Shown: positions 50,743 to 58,714, counted from the stretch's first letter. The stretch: 64,000 bases of DNA from Streptomyces sp. SID13726 (GCF_010548375.1 NZ_JAAGLY010000024.1:1-64000), one strand, 5' to 3'. Notes: a model not told the origin generated them from the sequence alone. Made by a program: numbers and translations.

Positions 50743-51552
50743 TTGGCTCCACCGGCCCCGGGGAACACCACAACCACCCCACGGGACCCGGGACTTGAGA
50801 CCCTGCGCGTCCCCCGCGCGCGCCCGCTCGCCCCGCCCGCGACCGCTCAGCGCTTGGCGACGAACACGTGCGACGCGACGTCGGACTCCAGCTCCGCCGC
50901 CTCGCCGCCGCTGCCCACCAGCACCCCGCCGGCCGACTCCGTCACGCTCACCACCGAACCGGGCTGCACACCCGCGCGGCGCAGCGTGTACATCAGCTGC
51001 GCGTCCGTCTGGATCGGCTCGCCGATGCGGCGCACCACGACCGTCTTGCCGTCGAGACCCGGGTCGAGGTCGGCCAGCGACACCATGCCCTCGTCGAGGA
51101 AGGGGTCCGCGCCGTCCTTCTCACCCAGCTCCTCCAGGCCCGGGATCGGGTTGCCGTACGGCGACTCGGTGGGGTGGCGCAGCAGCTCCAGGACGCGGCG
51201 CTCCACCGCCTCGCTCATCACGTGCTCCCAGCGACACGCCTCCGCGTGGACCTGCTCCCACTCCAGGCCGATCACGTCGACCAGCAGGCACTCGGCGAGG
51301 CGGTGCTTGCGCATCACGCGCGTCGCCAGCCGGCGGCCCTCGTCGGTCAGCTCCAGGTGGCGGTCGCTCGCGACGGACACCAGTCCGTCACGCTCCATCC
51401 GGGCCACGGTCTGGCTGACCGTCGGTCCGCTCTGGTCCAGCCGCTCGGCGATCCGGGCGCGCATGGGGACCACACCTTCCTCCTCCAGCTCGAGGATGGT
51501 GCGGAGATACATCTCCGTGGTGTCGATCAGTCCGGACATACGTGCCCCTTGA
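50743..51552 (+). other. Antiparallel open frame over dmdR1 (Adm-like)
   Basis: A 269-codon open frame (TTG start) running across almost the entire dmdR1-type gene on the opposite strand. In S. coelicolor an antiparallel gene, adm, overlapping dmdR1 was reported to make proteins that affect siderophore and antibiotic output. Here the frame is equally open, but high GC alone can open antisense frames. The composition is Ser/Arg/Thr/Pro-rich. Treat as a candidate only. Confidence 0.35.
50847..51539 (-). CDS. dmdR1: DtxR-family iron-dependent repressor (DmdR1-like)
   Basis: A 230-residue metalloregulator, the length of S. coelicolor DmdR1. N-terminal winged helix: LIDTTEMYLRTILELEEEGVVPMRARIAERLDQSGPTVSQTVARMERDGLVSVASDRHLELT (1-70). 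The metal/dimer domain is VMRKHRLAECLLVDVIGLEWEQVHAEACRWEHVMSEAVERRVLELL, with the Met/Cys/Glu/His ligands in HAEACRWEHVM. A C-terminal SH3-like domain (150-225) follows. With Fe(II) bound it represses siderophore and iron-uptake genes. ATG 51539 is chosen because the fold starts there. The gene lies divergent from the SIS gene. An open frame covers its opposite strand. Confidence 0.93.
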   Translation of the reverse strand: MSGLIDTTEMYLRTILELEEEGVVPMRARIAERLDQSGPTVSQTVARMERDGLVSVASDRHLELTDEGRRLATRVMRKHRLAECLLVDVIGLEWEQVHAEACRWEHVMSEAVERRVLELLRHPTESPYGNPIPGLEELGEKDGADPFLDEGMVSLADLDPGLDGKTVVVRRIGEPIQTDAQLMYTLRRAGVQPGSVVSVTESAGGVLVGSGGEAAELESDVASHVFVAKR

Positions 51553-51746
51553 TGAGATCTGCCGGAAGCACGACAGCTTCCCGGCGCGTGCGCTGGCCCT
51601 GACGTCAATTCTGCCGGATACCACTGACAAGCGTGCCGCGCCGTGGAAACAGGGCGGTTACGACCGGGCTCGCGGCCGTATTGACATCCCACTGGTCCAG
51701 ACCGCACGGTGATCCGCGACACCGCGACGAAGGGGTTGGATACCGC

Positions 51747-52523
51747 ATGGGCGAGACGGGGTCCGGGAAGAACGACGGCAAGCTGTCCGAGCAGTTCTTC
51801 GACGCCGCGATCGGACTGCTGCGGCGGGCCCGCGACGAGGAGGCCGAGTCCGTCGCGGCGGCCGGTGAGCTCCTCGCCGACACCGTCGCCGCCGGGGGCC
51901 GCCTCTTCGCCTTCGGCGCCGGGCACTCCTCGCTGGCCGCGCAGGACATCGTCTACCGGGCCGGCGGACTCGCCCTGATGAACCTGCTGACCGTGCCCGG
52001 GGTGGTGGGCGTCGACGTCATGCCGGCCACGCTGGGCTCCGCCCTGGAGCGCGTGGACGGCCTCGCGAGCGCGGTCCTGAGCTGCTCACCGCTCCGCGCG
52101 GGCGACGCCCTCGTGATCATCTCCCTCTCCGGCCGCAACGCCCTCCCCGTCGAGATGGCCCTGACCGCACGCTCCCTGGGCGTCAAGGTCATCGGCGTCA
52201 CCTCGCTCGCCTACACGACGTCGACCGAGCCCCGCCACAGCTCCGGCACCTTCCTCAAGGACCACTGCGACGTCGTCCTCGACTCCAAGATCCCCGTCGG
52301 CGACGCGGAACTCTCCCTCGACACCGTCCCGGCCCCCTTCGCCCCCGCCTCCACGGTGCTGACCTCGGCCCTGCTCCAGGCGGTCATGGCCACGGCGGCC
52401 GGCGCACTCGCCGACCGGGGCATCGAGCCGCCCCTGCTGCGCTCGGGAAACGTGGACGGCGGGCTGGAGTGGAACGACCGGGTCTTCGAGGAGTACGGGG
52501 ACCGCATCTTCTACCGGCACTAG
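51747..52523 (+). CDS. SIS-domain sugar-phosphate binding protein
   Basis: A 258-residue SIS (sugar isomerase) protein. It shows LSEQFFDAAIGLLRRARDEEAESVAAAGELLADTVAAGGRLFAFGAGHSSLAAQDIVYRAGG in the N-terminal half and DALVIISLSGRNALPVEMALTARSLGVKVIGVTSLAY in the second, the phosphosugar-binding core. Such proteins isomerise or bind phosphosugars such as N-acetylmuramate-6-phosphate, or sense them. No kinase or RpiR regulatory domain is present. ATG 51747 is preferred. Divergent from the iron regulator, with a TTGACA (-35-like) at 51681. Followed by a large structured inverted repeat and IscB. Confidence 0.87.
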   Translation: MGETGSGKNDGKLSEQFFDAAIGLLRRARDEEAESVAAAGELLADTVAAGGRLFAFGAGHSSLAAQDIVYRAGGLALMNLLTVPGVVGVDVMPATLGSALERVDGLASAVLSCSPLRAGDALVIISLSGRNALPVEMALTARSLGVKVIGVTSLAYTTSTEPRHSSGTFLKDHCDVVLDSKIPVGDAELSLDTVPAPFAPASTVLTSALLQAVMATAAGALADRGIEPPLLRSGNVDGGLEWNDRVFEEYGDRIFYRH

Positions 52524-52539
52524 GCCCACACACGCAGGC

Positions 52540-52610
52540 GACCCGCGAGCTCTGGTCCCTCCACCTTGCGGAGAGGGGCCGGCCGGACGTTACCGGCGAG
52601 CTCGCGGGTC
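52540..52610. repeat. Cloverleaf-like inverted repeat downstream of the SIS gene
   Basis: Outer arms GACCCGCGAGCTC and GAGCTCGCGGGTC pair perfectly over 13 bp (52540-52552 with 52598-52610). Inside are two hairpins: GGTCCCTC with GAGGGGCC (one G-U) and GCCGG-ACGTTA-CCGGC. The whole folds as a three-way junction. It lies 16 bp past the SIS stop and downstream of iscB. It could be an SIS terminator or the right end of the IscB element. Confidence 0.7.
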
Positions 52611-52743
52611 GGGTGACTGCGTTGAATTGGCCGGCTGCGTACATCTCGTGCACGCGGGTCCGGCACCGCACTCGGTGGGTGACGGGCGCTAGCCCGCAGC
52701 CACCTCCGACGTCCGGTGTGCATACATGCTCCGAACCACCTCC

Positions 52744-52759
52744 TCTCCTCGGTAGGAGA
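52744..52759. repeat. Small hairpin downstream of iscB
   Basis: TCTCCT-CGGT-AGGAGA, perfect 6-bp stem, 27 bp beyond the iscB stop. A CGGGC-GCTA-GCCCG hairpin lies at 52683-52696. Subterminal hairpins of this kind are a feature of IS200/IS605-type element ends, but no boundary can be fixed. Confidence 0.45.
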
Positions 52760-52768
52760 CACACTAGG

Positions 52769-52798
52769 AACCGGTCGGTCACGGCTCAACCGGTTTTT
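52769..52798 (+). terminator. Rho-independent terminator
   Basis: AACCGGT and ACCGGTT arms with a 13-nt loop, followed by a T-run (TTTTTC). It reads in the plus direction after the SIS gene and its T-run overlaps the last codons of iscB on the other strand. Confidence 0.65.
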
Positions 52799-54447
52799 CG
52801 AGACGGTGAGGGCCAACCTCCTTCGAGCCGGAAGTCGTATCCGTAACCGTCGCCCCGTTGCACCAGCCGCAGACTCCGGTACGAGACATCGATCCGCCCC
52901 TCCGGCGTGGTGAGGCTGTGTCGTCCGGTGGCTCGGACCGAGACGCGGCCCGTCCATGCGCCGGCCCACTTTCCGGCAGGCACGACGGCCCGGACGAGAT
53001 CGCCGGTGCTGTATCCGAAGTGACGCTTGACCCGCGCGCGCCGCAGGCGTGGGAAGCCGAACCGGTCGGGAGTGGTGCGCGCGTACGAGCCGCGCCCGGT
53101 GGCCTTGACGACCAGCACCCGGTCCGGAAGTCGCACGATCACGTCACCGCGCTCGGGCTCCATGCCCCCGACGCACAGCGCGTCCACCGTGTGGGTCTTG
53201 TGCAGCCCCGCGGTCTCGCGGTTCCACTGTGTCCGCGCGCCGGACCAGGTATGCACCGGCCGGCCGAGGGTCCTCAGCGACTCCATGAGCCGCCAACGGG
53301 TCGCGTTCATCGCGGCGGCGTCGTTGAGTGGCGTCCTGGCCTGCCGGAGGATCCGCGCAAGACGGTCGGGGCGGTCGGCGAGGAAGATCTGGACGGGCAG
53401 GGCGCCCTTGGCCCTGTTGCAGGGAACGCAGGCCAGGACAAGGTTGGAAATACGGTCCGAGCCCCCTCTGCTGCGAGGGCTGAGGTGCTCGACGTTCAGA
53501 GGCACCCCGGTGGCCCCGCAGTAGGCGCAGGCGTTCTTCCACCTGGAGTGCAGGTAGGCGCGGACTTCGAGTCCGGCGAGAGTGCCCTGCTGGTACTCCA
53601 CGTCGGTGAGGGGCCTGCCCGCGCTCATGGAGTGGACGTCGAAAGCCGTGCTTTCCACGTGGATCTCGGTGACGGGCGCGTAGCGGCACAGGCGAGCGGC
53701 CACGGCGTATGTGGTGTCGACGCGGTGACGCAGGGAGGGTGGCAGCCATCCCGCCGGGCGGGACCGGTTGTCCGGGCGAGGCGCTCGGTAGCGGCGGTCG
53801 GCGGACCGGCGTCTGTGCCGGTAGCCCGCGCGCTGCCTCATGCACAGCCGGATCTGCTCGCCACGATGTCGGAGTTCGACCGAGATCAGCCCTCGTCTGA
53901 CGGTGAACGTGCCTCCCTGCCCGCCGGTCTCCGGCTTCTGGTCCATGAGGGCGAGGCCGGTCCCCTTGGAGCCCGGATCGATGCGCAGGTGCACGCCGTC
54001 GACTTCCGATGCGGCGAGCGTGCGGTCCTTCAGACGAATGACGAAGGGCACTTGGCGGGCGACCACCGCCCTTCCCCTGCTCAGGAGTTCGCGGGCGCGG
54101 GCGGGGTGACAGGGCATGAGGGGCCGCCCGTCCTTGGAGATGACGAAGACCTGGCCTTCTCCGACGCCTCCCGCGTACGACTGATCGTGCGGAGGAGCGT
54201 CACCGCTCCAGCTCTCTGCCGCGTGCGCTGCCGTGGCAACGCCCTTGGCGTGACGCCGACGGACGCCGGTGCAGTGCCCATCGGTCTCCCCTCGCTCATG
54301 TTCCCTGCCGGCGCCCCGCACGGCGGCGGGGTGTCCGTGAGCCGTTTCGTCCCTGCTCCCAGGGGTGTCTGCTCCCACGGATTCCAGAGCGGGCTGCTGA
54401 GGAAGCACAGCCAGGTGGGTCTGCTCGCCTACAGGAAACGTAGTCAT
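52786..54447 (-). CDS. iscB: IscB RNA-guided DNA endonuclease (IS200/IS605-associated), N-terminally extended
   Basis: A 553-residue relative of Cas9's ancestor that cuts DNA under omega-RNA guidance. Domains: extension 1-99, PLMP domain 100-145 (VFVISKDGRPLMPCHPARAR), RuvC-I D157 (RIDPGSKGTGLAL), Arg-rich bridge helix 204-225, RuvC-II E265 (HVESTAFD), HNH 307-348 with CAYC, H321 (VEHLSPRSRGGSD) and CVPCN, RuvC-III H419/D422 (KTHTVDALCVG), and a C-terminal target-recognition part. All catalytic residues are intact. Typical IscB starts a few residues before VFV, so the first ~98 codons are extra. They are reached from an ATG with a strong AAGGAGGT site at 54447. No tnpA is adjacent, so it is a solo element. 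Confidence 0.93.
   Translation of the reverse strand: MTTFPVGEQTHLAVLPQQPALESVGADTPGSRDETAHGHPAAVRGAGREHERGETDGHCTGVRRRHAKGVATAAHAAESWSGDAPPHDQSYAGGVGEGQVFVISKDGRPLMPCHPARARELLSRGRAVVARQVPFVIRLKDRTLAASEVDGVHLRIDPGSKGTGLALMDQKPETGGQGGTFTVRRGLISVELRHRGEQIRLCMRQRAGYRHRRRSADRRYRAPRPDNRSRPAGWLPPSLRHRVDTTYAVAARLCRYAPVTEIHVESTAFDVHSMSAGRPLTDVEYQQGTLAGLEVRAYLHSRWKNACAYCGATGVPLNVEHLSPRSRGGSDRISNLVLACVPCNRAKGALPVQIFLADRPDRLARILRQARTPLNDAAAMNATRWRLMESLRTLGRPVHTWSGARTQWNRETAGLHKTHTVDALCVGGMEPERGDVIVRLPDRVLVVKATGRGSYARTTPDRFGFPRLRRARVKRHFGYSTGDLVRAVVPAGKWAGAWTGRVSVRATGRHSLTTPEGRIDVSYRSLRLVQRGDGYGYDFRLEGGWPSPSRKTG
54151..54360 (-). ncRNA. Candidate omega-RNA of IscB (overlaps the 5' part of the frame)
   Basis: IscB guide RNAs are encoded directly upstream of the PLMP-domain start. 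In this ~210-nt stretch the minus strand can fold a 7-bp stem CCGATGG/CCGTCGG (54256-54284), a GGCG-TCA-CGCC hairpin just after it, and GGAGCG-GTGA-CGCTCC (54194-54209), a 6-bp stem with a GNRA-type loop. The limits are guesses; the guide would lie at the upstream (higher-coordinate) end. The protein frame stays open across it. Confidence 0.5.
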
Positions 54448-54635
54448 CAAGGGCACCTCCTTGATCCTCGGATCGTGATGACTGGAGCTGGTCAGCCGAC
54501 GACCACGCGGTCGGGGAGCGACTGAGCCGATCTTGCCGCTATGGATCCGGCCTCCGCGATCACCCGGTAGCTTCCTGTTCATGACACGGATGCGGCCGTT
54601 CGTCGAGGTCGGGTGTGGGAGGGGAAGGGGGGACC

Positions 54636-55085
54636 GTGACTGATCTGCGGATCGAAACCGTCGTAGGCGACGCCATGGCCGAGCAGTGGCGCCACGTGCA
54701 CAACGTGATCGTGCCGCCCGCTGCCATGGGGCCGGAGGACGTGCGGGAGCGGGTGGGGCGGTATCGGCTGGAGAACGCCTATCTCGGGGAGATGTTGGTG
54801 GGGTGTTCGACTGTCCGGCCGCCGGTGGGGGACGACGCTGTGGCGACCGTCATCGCGCGGGTGCTGCCCGAGTTCCGGGGGCGAGGTTTCGGGGCGGCTC
54901 TGTACGAGAAGGGTCTTGATCACGCGCGCGTGCTCGGTGCCAGGGTGATCGAGACATGTGTGCTGGCCGTCAACGAGGACGGGACGCGGTTCGCGCGGGC
55001 GCGCGGGTTCGTCGAGGTCGACCGGTATGTGCTGGACGGCGGGAGCGACGAGTGGATCGATCTGCGGCTGGCGCCCGACGGGTGA
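54636..55085 (+). CDS. GNAT-family N-acetyltransferase
   Basis: A 149-residue acetyltransferase. The acetyl-CoA binding stretch is ATVIARVLPEFRGRGFGAALYEKGLDHARVLGA (motif A, R-G-x-G-F/A), followed by IETCVLAVNEDGTRFARARGFVEVDRYVLD (motif B). The GTG at 54636 with GGGGGGA upstream is preferred to the in-frame GTG at 54615. It is divergent from iscB by about 190 bp; the upstream end of that element must lie in or before this gap. Substrate unknown. Confidence 0.83.
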   Translation: MTDLRIETVVGDAMAEQWRHVHNVIVPPAAMGPEDVRERVGRYRLENAYLGEMLVGCSTVRPPVGDDAVATVIARVLPEFRGRGFGAALYEKGLDHARVLGARVIETCVLAVNEDGTRFARARGFVEVDRYVLDGGSDEWIDLRLAPDG

Positions 55086-55210
55086 GCCTCTTAGGGGGAT
55101 TCGGCACGTTTCCGGCGTACAACGATTCCCTCAATCTTGCGGGAACGTGGTGTGTGCTGCGTCACGTTCGAGTTGAATGATTGTTAGTGAGCGGCTGGCA
55201 GGGGGTCCAG

Positions 55211-56629
55211 GTGGTGAGTGCTTCACGGCGTAGTGGGACCACCGACGAGCTGGGGCCGGACGGGCCGGGACCGGACGGCCCCGAGGGCTCGGGCGGTTCC
55301 GATCTGCTCGCCGCGCTGCTGGACGGGATGGACGCGGCCCTGTGCGCGTTCGACGCGGAGGGTGTCGTCACCCACTGGAACCGCGAGGCCGAGCGCATCC
55401 TCGGCTGGACCGCCGCCGAGGCGGTGGGGCGGCACGGCTTCGCCGGGTGGGCCGTACGGCAGGCGGACGCCGAGGAGGTCGAGGGGCGGCTGATGTCCGC
55501 CATGCAGGCCCCCGGGCGGCAGGTCCACGAGTTCGCGCTGCTGACCAAGGACGGCGGCCGGGTGCTCGTACGCACCCAGTCCGCGGCCGTGCGCGGCCCC
55601 GACGGCAAGCCCGCCGGGGTGTACTGCGCCTTCAGCGAGGTGCACACCCAGATCGACCTGGAGCGGTCGATCGCGCTGAGCGAGGCCCTGTTCGAGGACG
55701 CCTCGTGGGGTGTCGTGCTGGTCGACGCCGATCTGCGGCCCGCCGTGGTCAACGCGCACGCGGCCCGCTCGCTGGGCATCGGCCGTACGTCCGTGCTGGG
55801 GCGGCCCCTCGGGGAGCTGCTCGCGCAGGGCGTGGAGGAGCTGGAGAGCGCGCTGACCCATGTGCTGGCCGAGGGCGCGCCGCCGGCCCCGGCCGAGATC
55901 TGGGTCGGGGTGCGGACACCGGACGGGGAGAAACGGCGGTGCTGGCGCTGCGGCTTCGTACGGCTGGCCTCGCCGCTCGCGGAGGAGCCGGTGCCGTTGG
56001 GCGTCGGCTGGCTGTTCCAGGACGTGACGGAGGCCAAGCAGAGCGAGCAGGAGGCCTCGCTGCTGCGTTTCCGGACCAACCAGCTGCACCGGGCGGCCCG
56101 GGCGGCGGCGGAGTGCGAGGACCCGGCCGAGGCGGCCGTCGTGCATCTGGACTTCGCGCTGGCCGGGTTCGCCGACCACGCGCTGATCGACCGGGTGGCC
56201 GGGGGCGCGCTGGCCGACGGTGAGCCGGACGGGCCCGTACGGCTGGTCCGGGTCGCAGCCACCCCCTCCGGGGCGCCCGGCCCGAGCCTCCAGGCCTCGG
56301 GCGCCGCGGGGCTGCCCGTGCGGTACGCCGAGGGGCATCCGGCGTTGCAGTGCGTGGACCGGGTGGGCTCGGTGCGGGCGAGCGTCGGGGCGGTGCCGGG
56401 TGACCGGGCCCGTGAGTGGGCCCTGGCCCGGCAGTGGCCCGCGGACGTGGTGCACGCCCTGTGCGCGGTGCTGCGCAGCCGGGGGCGGACCCTGGGCGTC
56501 GTGACGTTCCTGCGGGGTTCCGGGCGGGGGCAGTTCGAACGGGGCGACGCGGTGTACGCGGAGGATGTGGCGGTGCGGATCGCTTCCGCGCTGGATCTGG
56601 GCGGGGTGGTGGAGCGGCCGGGGTCTTAG
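55211..56629 (+). CDS. PAS-PAS-GAF sensor protein without an output domain
   Basis: A 472-residue cytoplasmic sensor. PAS 1 is at about 30-145 (LLDGMDAALCAFDAEGVVTHWNREAERILGWTAAEAVGR; then LLTKDGGRVLVRTQSAAV). PAS 2 is at 160-285 (FEDASWGVVLVDADLRPAVVNAHAARSLGIGR; FQDVTEAKQSEQEAS). A GAF-like domain is at 300-465 (WPADVVHALCAVLRSRGRTLGVVTFLRG). No SpoIIE phosphatase, kinase or HTH follows, although this N-terminal arrangement is common in Streptomyces SpoIIE-type phosphatases. It may be a truncated or signal-relay version. GTG 55211, after AGGGGG, is preferred. Confidence 0.82.
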   Translation: MVSASRRSGTTDELGPDGPGPDGPEGSGGSDLLAALLDGMDAALCAFDAEGVVTHWNREAERILGWTAAEAVGRHGFAGWAVRQADAEEVEGRLMSAMQAPGRQVHEFALLTKDGGRVLVRTQSAAVRGPDGKPAGVYCAFSEVHTQIDLERSIALSEALFEDASWGVVLVDADLRPAVVNAHAARSLGIGRTSVLGRPLGELLAQGVEELESALTHVLAEGAPPAPAEIWVGVRTPDGEKRRCWRCGFVRLASPLAEEPVPLGVGWLFQDVTEAKQSEQEASLLRFRTNQLHRAARAAAECEDPAEAAVVHLDFALAGFADHALIDRVAGGALADGEPDGPVRLVRVAATPSGAPGPSLQASGAAGLPVRYAEGHPALQCVDRVGSVRASVGAVPGDRAREWALARQWPADVVHALCAVLRSRGRTLGVVTFLRGSGRGQFERGDAVYAEDVAVRIASALDLGGVVERPGS

Positions 56630-56672
56630 GGGCCGGCTCCACCACGTTCTGAGTGCCCGTTCGACCGCCGTC

Positions 56673-57344
56673 TCAAGGGCTCAGTCGCTCCACCCGCCAC
56701 CCCCCGTCCGCCTCCGCCACGTACCGCAGGCGGTCGTGGAGGCGGTTCTCGCGGCCCTGCCAGAACTCGACGCGTTCGGGGGCCACGCGGAAGCCGCCCC
56801 AGTGCGGGGGGACCGGGACCTGTTCGCCCTCGGGGTAGCGGGCGGCGAGGTCGGTGTACGCGGTGTCGACCTGGTCGCGCGAGTCGATGACCGAGGACTG
56901 GGCGCTGGCCCAGGCGCCGAGCTGGGAGCCGTGCGGGCGGGTGCGGAAGTAGGCGGCGGTCTCGTCGCGGCCGGTGCGGCGGGCCACGCCGGTGACGATG
57001 ACCTGGCGGGCCATCGGGTGCCAGGGGAAGAGCAGGGAGACGTACGGGTTCCGCGCGAGGTCGCTCGCCTTGCGGGAGTCGTAGTTGGTGTAGAAGACGA
57101 AGCCCTGTTCGTCGAACTGCTTCAGGAGCACCGTGCGGGAGCTGGGGTGCCCCTCGGCGTCGGCGGTGGAGACGACCATGGCGTTCGGCTCGAAGAGGTG
57201 CGCCTCGGTGGCCGCCTGCTTGAACCAGCGCGCGAACTGCTCGACGGGCGTGGCGGCCAGGTCGGCCTCGGCGAGGCCCTCCGCGCGGTACTGCTCGCGC
57301 ATGGAGGCGGGGTCCGGGGAGGCGGCGTGTGCTGCGTCGGTCAC
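56673..57344 (-). CDS. pdxH: Pyridoxamine 5'-phosphate oxidase
   Basis: A 223-residue FMN enzyme that makes pyridoxal 5'-phosphate from pyridoxine or pyridoxamine phosphate. All family blocks are present: SMREQYRAEGLAEADL, NAMVVSTADAEGHPSSRTVLLKQFDEQGFVFYTNYDSRKASDL, LLFPWHPMARQVIVTGVARR and, at the end, WGGFRVAPERVEFWQGRENRLHDRLRY. GTG 57344 (VTDAAHAA) is preferred; the longer frame passes through a 27-bp direct repeat. It is divergent from the citrate synthase-like gene. The second PNPOx-like protein (6005) is more divergent. Confidence 0.94.
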   Translation of the reverse strand: MTDAAHAASPDPASMREQYRAEGLAEADLAATPVEQFARWFKQAATEAHLFEPNAMVVSTADAEGHPSSRTVLLKQFDEQGFVFYTNYDSRKASDLARNPYVSLLFPWHPMARQVIVTGVARRTGRDETAAYFRTRPHGSQLGAWASAQSSVIDSRDQVDTAYTDLAARYPEGEQVPVPPHWGGFRVAPERVEFWQGRENRLHDRLRYVAEADGGWRVERLSP

Positions 57345-57355
57345 GCGGTCATCTT

Positions 57356-57430
57356 GCCGTACGGACGCTTCCCCACGGATTGCCGTACAGCCCGCTTCCC
57401 CACGGATTGCCGTACGGCCGCTTCCCCCCA
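57356..57430. repeat. 27-bp direct repeats between pdxH and the citrate synthase-like gene
   Basis: About two and a half copies of GCCGTACGGACGCTTCCCC followed by ACGGATT, spaced 26-27 bp. Just downstream GGTGGCACT occurs twice (57447, 57481), the first forming GGCACT-G-AGTGCC. The latter may be an operator for the citrate synthase-like gene. Confidence 0.7.
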
Positions 57431-57538
57431 TCCCCCACCACCACAGACGGTGGCACTGAGTGCCGCCAACACTCCCCAAAGGTGGCACTCGGGGATATCG
57501 TGGCGTCATCCGTCGTTCACATCATGAGGAGCCGCCTG

Positions 57539-58639
57539 ATGTCCGACTTCGTACCTGGCCTCGAAGGCGTCGTCGCGTTCGAGACGGAGATCGCCGAACC
57601 GGACAAGGAGGGCGGCGCGCTGCGGTACCGGGGCGTCGACATCGAGGATCTGGTCGGCCATGTCTCGTTCGGCAACGTGTGGGGGCTGCTGGTCGACGGC
57701 GCCTTCGATCCCGGTCTGCCGCCCGCCGAGCCGTTCCCGATCCCGGTGCACTCCGGGGACATCCGCGTGGACGTCCAGTCGGCGCTCGCCATGCTCGCGC
57801 CGGTGTGGGGGCTCAGGCCGCTGCTCGACATCGACGCCGACCAGGCCCGTGCCGACCTCGCCCGGGCCGCCGTCATGGCGCTCTCCTACGTCGCCCAGTC
57901 CGCGCGCGGGCAGGGGCTGCCGATGGTGCCGCAGCGGGAGATCGACAAGGCGCAGTCGGTCGTGGAGCGGTTCATGATCCGGTGGCGTGGGGAGCCGGAC
58001 CCGAAGCATGTGGCCGCCGTGGACGCCTACTGGACGTCTGCCGCCGAGCACGGGATGAACGCGTCCACCTTCACCGCGCGCGTGATCGCCTCCACCGGTG
58101 CGGATGTCGCCGCCGCGCTCTCCGGGGCCGTAGGAGCGATGTCCGGGCCGCTGCACGGCGGGGCACCGTCCCGGGTGCTCGGGATGATCGAGGAGATCGA
58201 GCGGACGGGCGATGCGGAGGCGTACGTCAAGCAGGCGCTGGACCGGGGTGAGCGGTTGATGGGGTTCGGGCACCGGGTGTACCGGGCCGAGGATCCACGC
58301 GCGCGTGTGCTGCGTCGTACGGCTCGGGAACTGGGGGCGCCCCGGTTCGAGGTCGCTGAGGCGTTGGAGAAGGCGGCGCTGGCGGAGTTGCATGCGCGGC
58401 GGCCGGATCGGGTGCTGGCCACGAACGTGGAGTTCTGGGCGGCTATCGTGCTCGACTTCGCGGAGGTGCCGGCGCACATGTTCACTTCGATGTTCACGTG
58501 TGCGCGGACTGCTGGGTGGTCGGCGCACATTCTTGAGCAGAAGCGGACTGGGCGGCTTGTGCGGCCTTCTGCGCGGTATGTGGGGCCCGGGTCCAGGGAT
58601 CCTCGGGACATCGAGGGGTATGAGGGGATCGCCCACTGA
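57539..58639 (+). CDS. Citrate synthase-like enzyme (citrate/2-methylcitrate synthase type)
   Basis: A 366-residue type-2-like citrate synthase that condenses oxaloacetate with acetyl- or propionyl-CoA. It has GLEGVVAFETEIAEPDKEGGALRYRGVDIEDLV, EHGMNASTFTARVIASTGADVAAALSGAVGAMSGPLHGGAPSRVLGM (active-site His in PLHGGA) and MGFGHRVYRAEDPRARVL (second His), with Asp near LEQKRTGRLVRPSARYVGP. ATG 57539 has AGGAG at 8 nt. It lies beside the acyl-CoA carboxylase operon, so propionyl-CoA use is plausible but not shown. Confidence 0.9.
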   Translation: MSDFVPGLEGVVAFETEIAEPDKEGGALRYRGVDIEDLVGHVSFGNVWGLLVDGAFDPGLPPAEPFPIPVHSGDIRVDVQSALAMLAPVWGLRPLLDIDADQARADLARAAVMALSYVAQSARGQGLPMVPQREIDKAQSVVERFMIRWRGEPDPKHVAAVDAYWTSAAEHGMNASTFTARVIASTGADVAAALSGAVGAMSGPLHGGAPSRVLGMIEEIERTGDAEAYVKQALDRGERLMGFGHRVYRAEDPRARVLRRTARELGAPRFEVAEALEKAALAELHARRPDRVLATNVEFWAAIVLDFAEVPAHMFTSMFTCARTAGWSAHILEQKRTGRLVRPSARYVGPGSRDPRDIEGYEGIAH

Positions 58640-58683
58640 GGGTGTGGCTGAGGGGTGTGGGCGGCTGCGGGCCGTTTGTGGCT

Positions 58684-58714
58684 GGTCGCGCAGTTCCCCG
58701 CGCCCCTAAAAAAC
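58684..58714. repeat. Streptomyces intergenic repeat, copy 4
   Basis: GGTCGCGCAGTTCCCCGCGC then CCCTAAAAAACC, between the convergent citrate synthase-like (58639) and TetR (58715) genes. Likely doubles as a terminator. Confidence 0.82.

Larger units (their letters stand above)
50236..50849. other. Long intergenic region between hydrolase and dmdR1-type genes
   Basis: 614 bp. It contains short GTCCGTGCC-type repeats (about 50320-50375), the 16-bp palindrome at 50429 and the hairpin at 50611. A 80-codon frame at 50497-50739 lacks coding-type codon bias and is not called. Confidence 0.6.

Noticed and set aside
31333..52740. Shared 15-mer CATGCTCCGAACCAC at about 31337 and 52726
   Set aside because: A single 15-bp match in 64 kb can arise by chance, and the flanks do not align.
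52611..52740. tRNA or other small RNA after the SIS gene
   Set aside because: Hairpins are present but no tRNA-like arms or conserved bases could be recognised.
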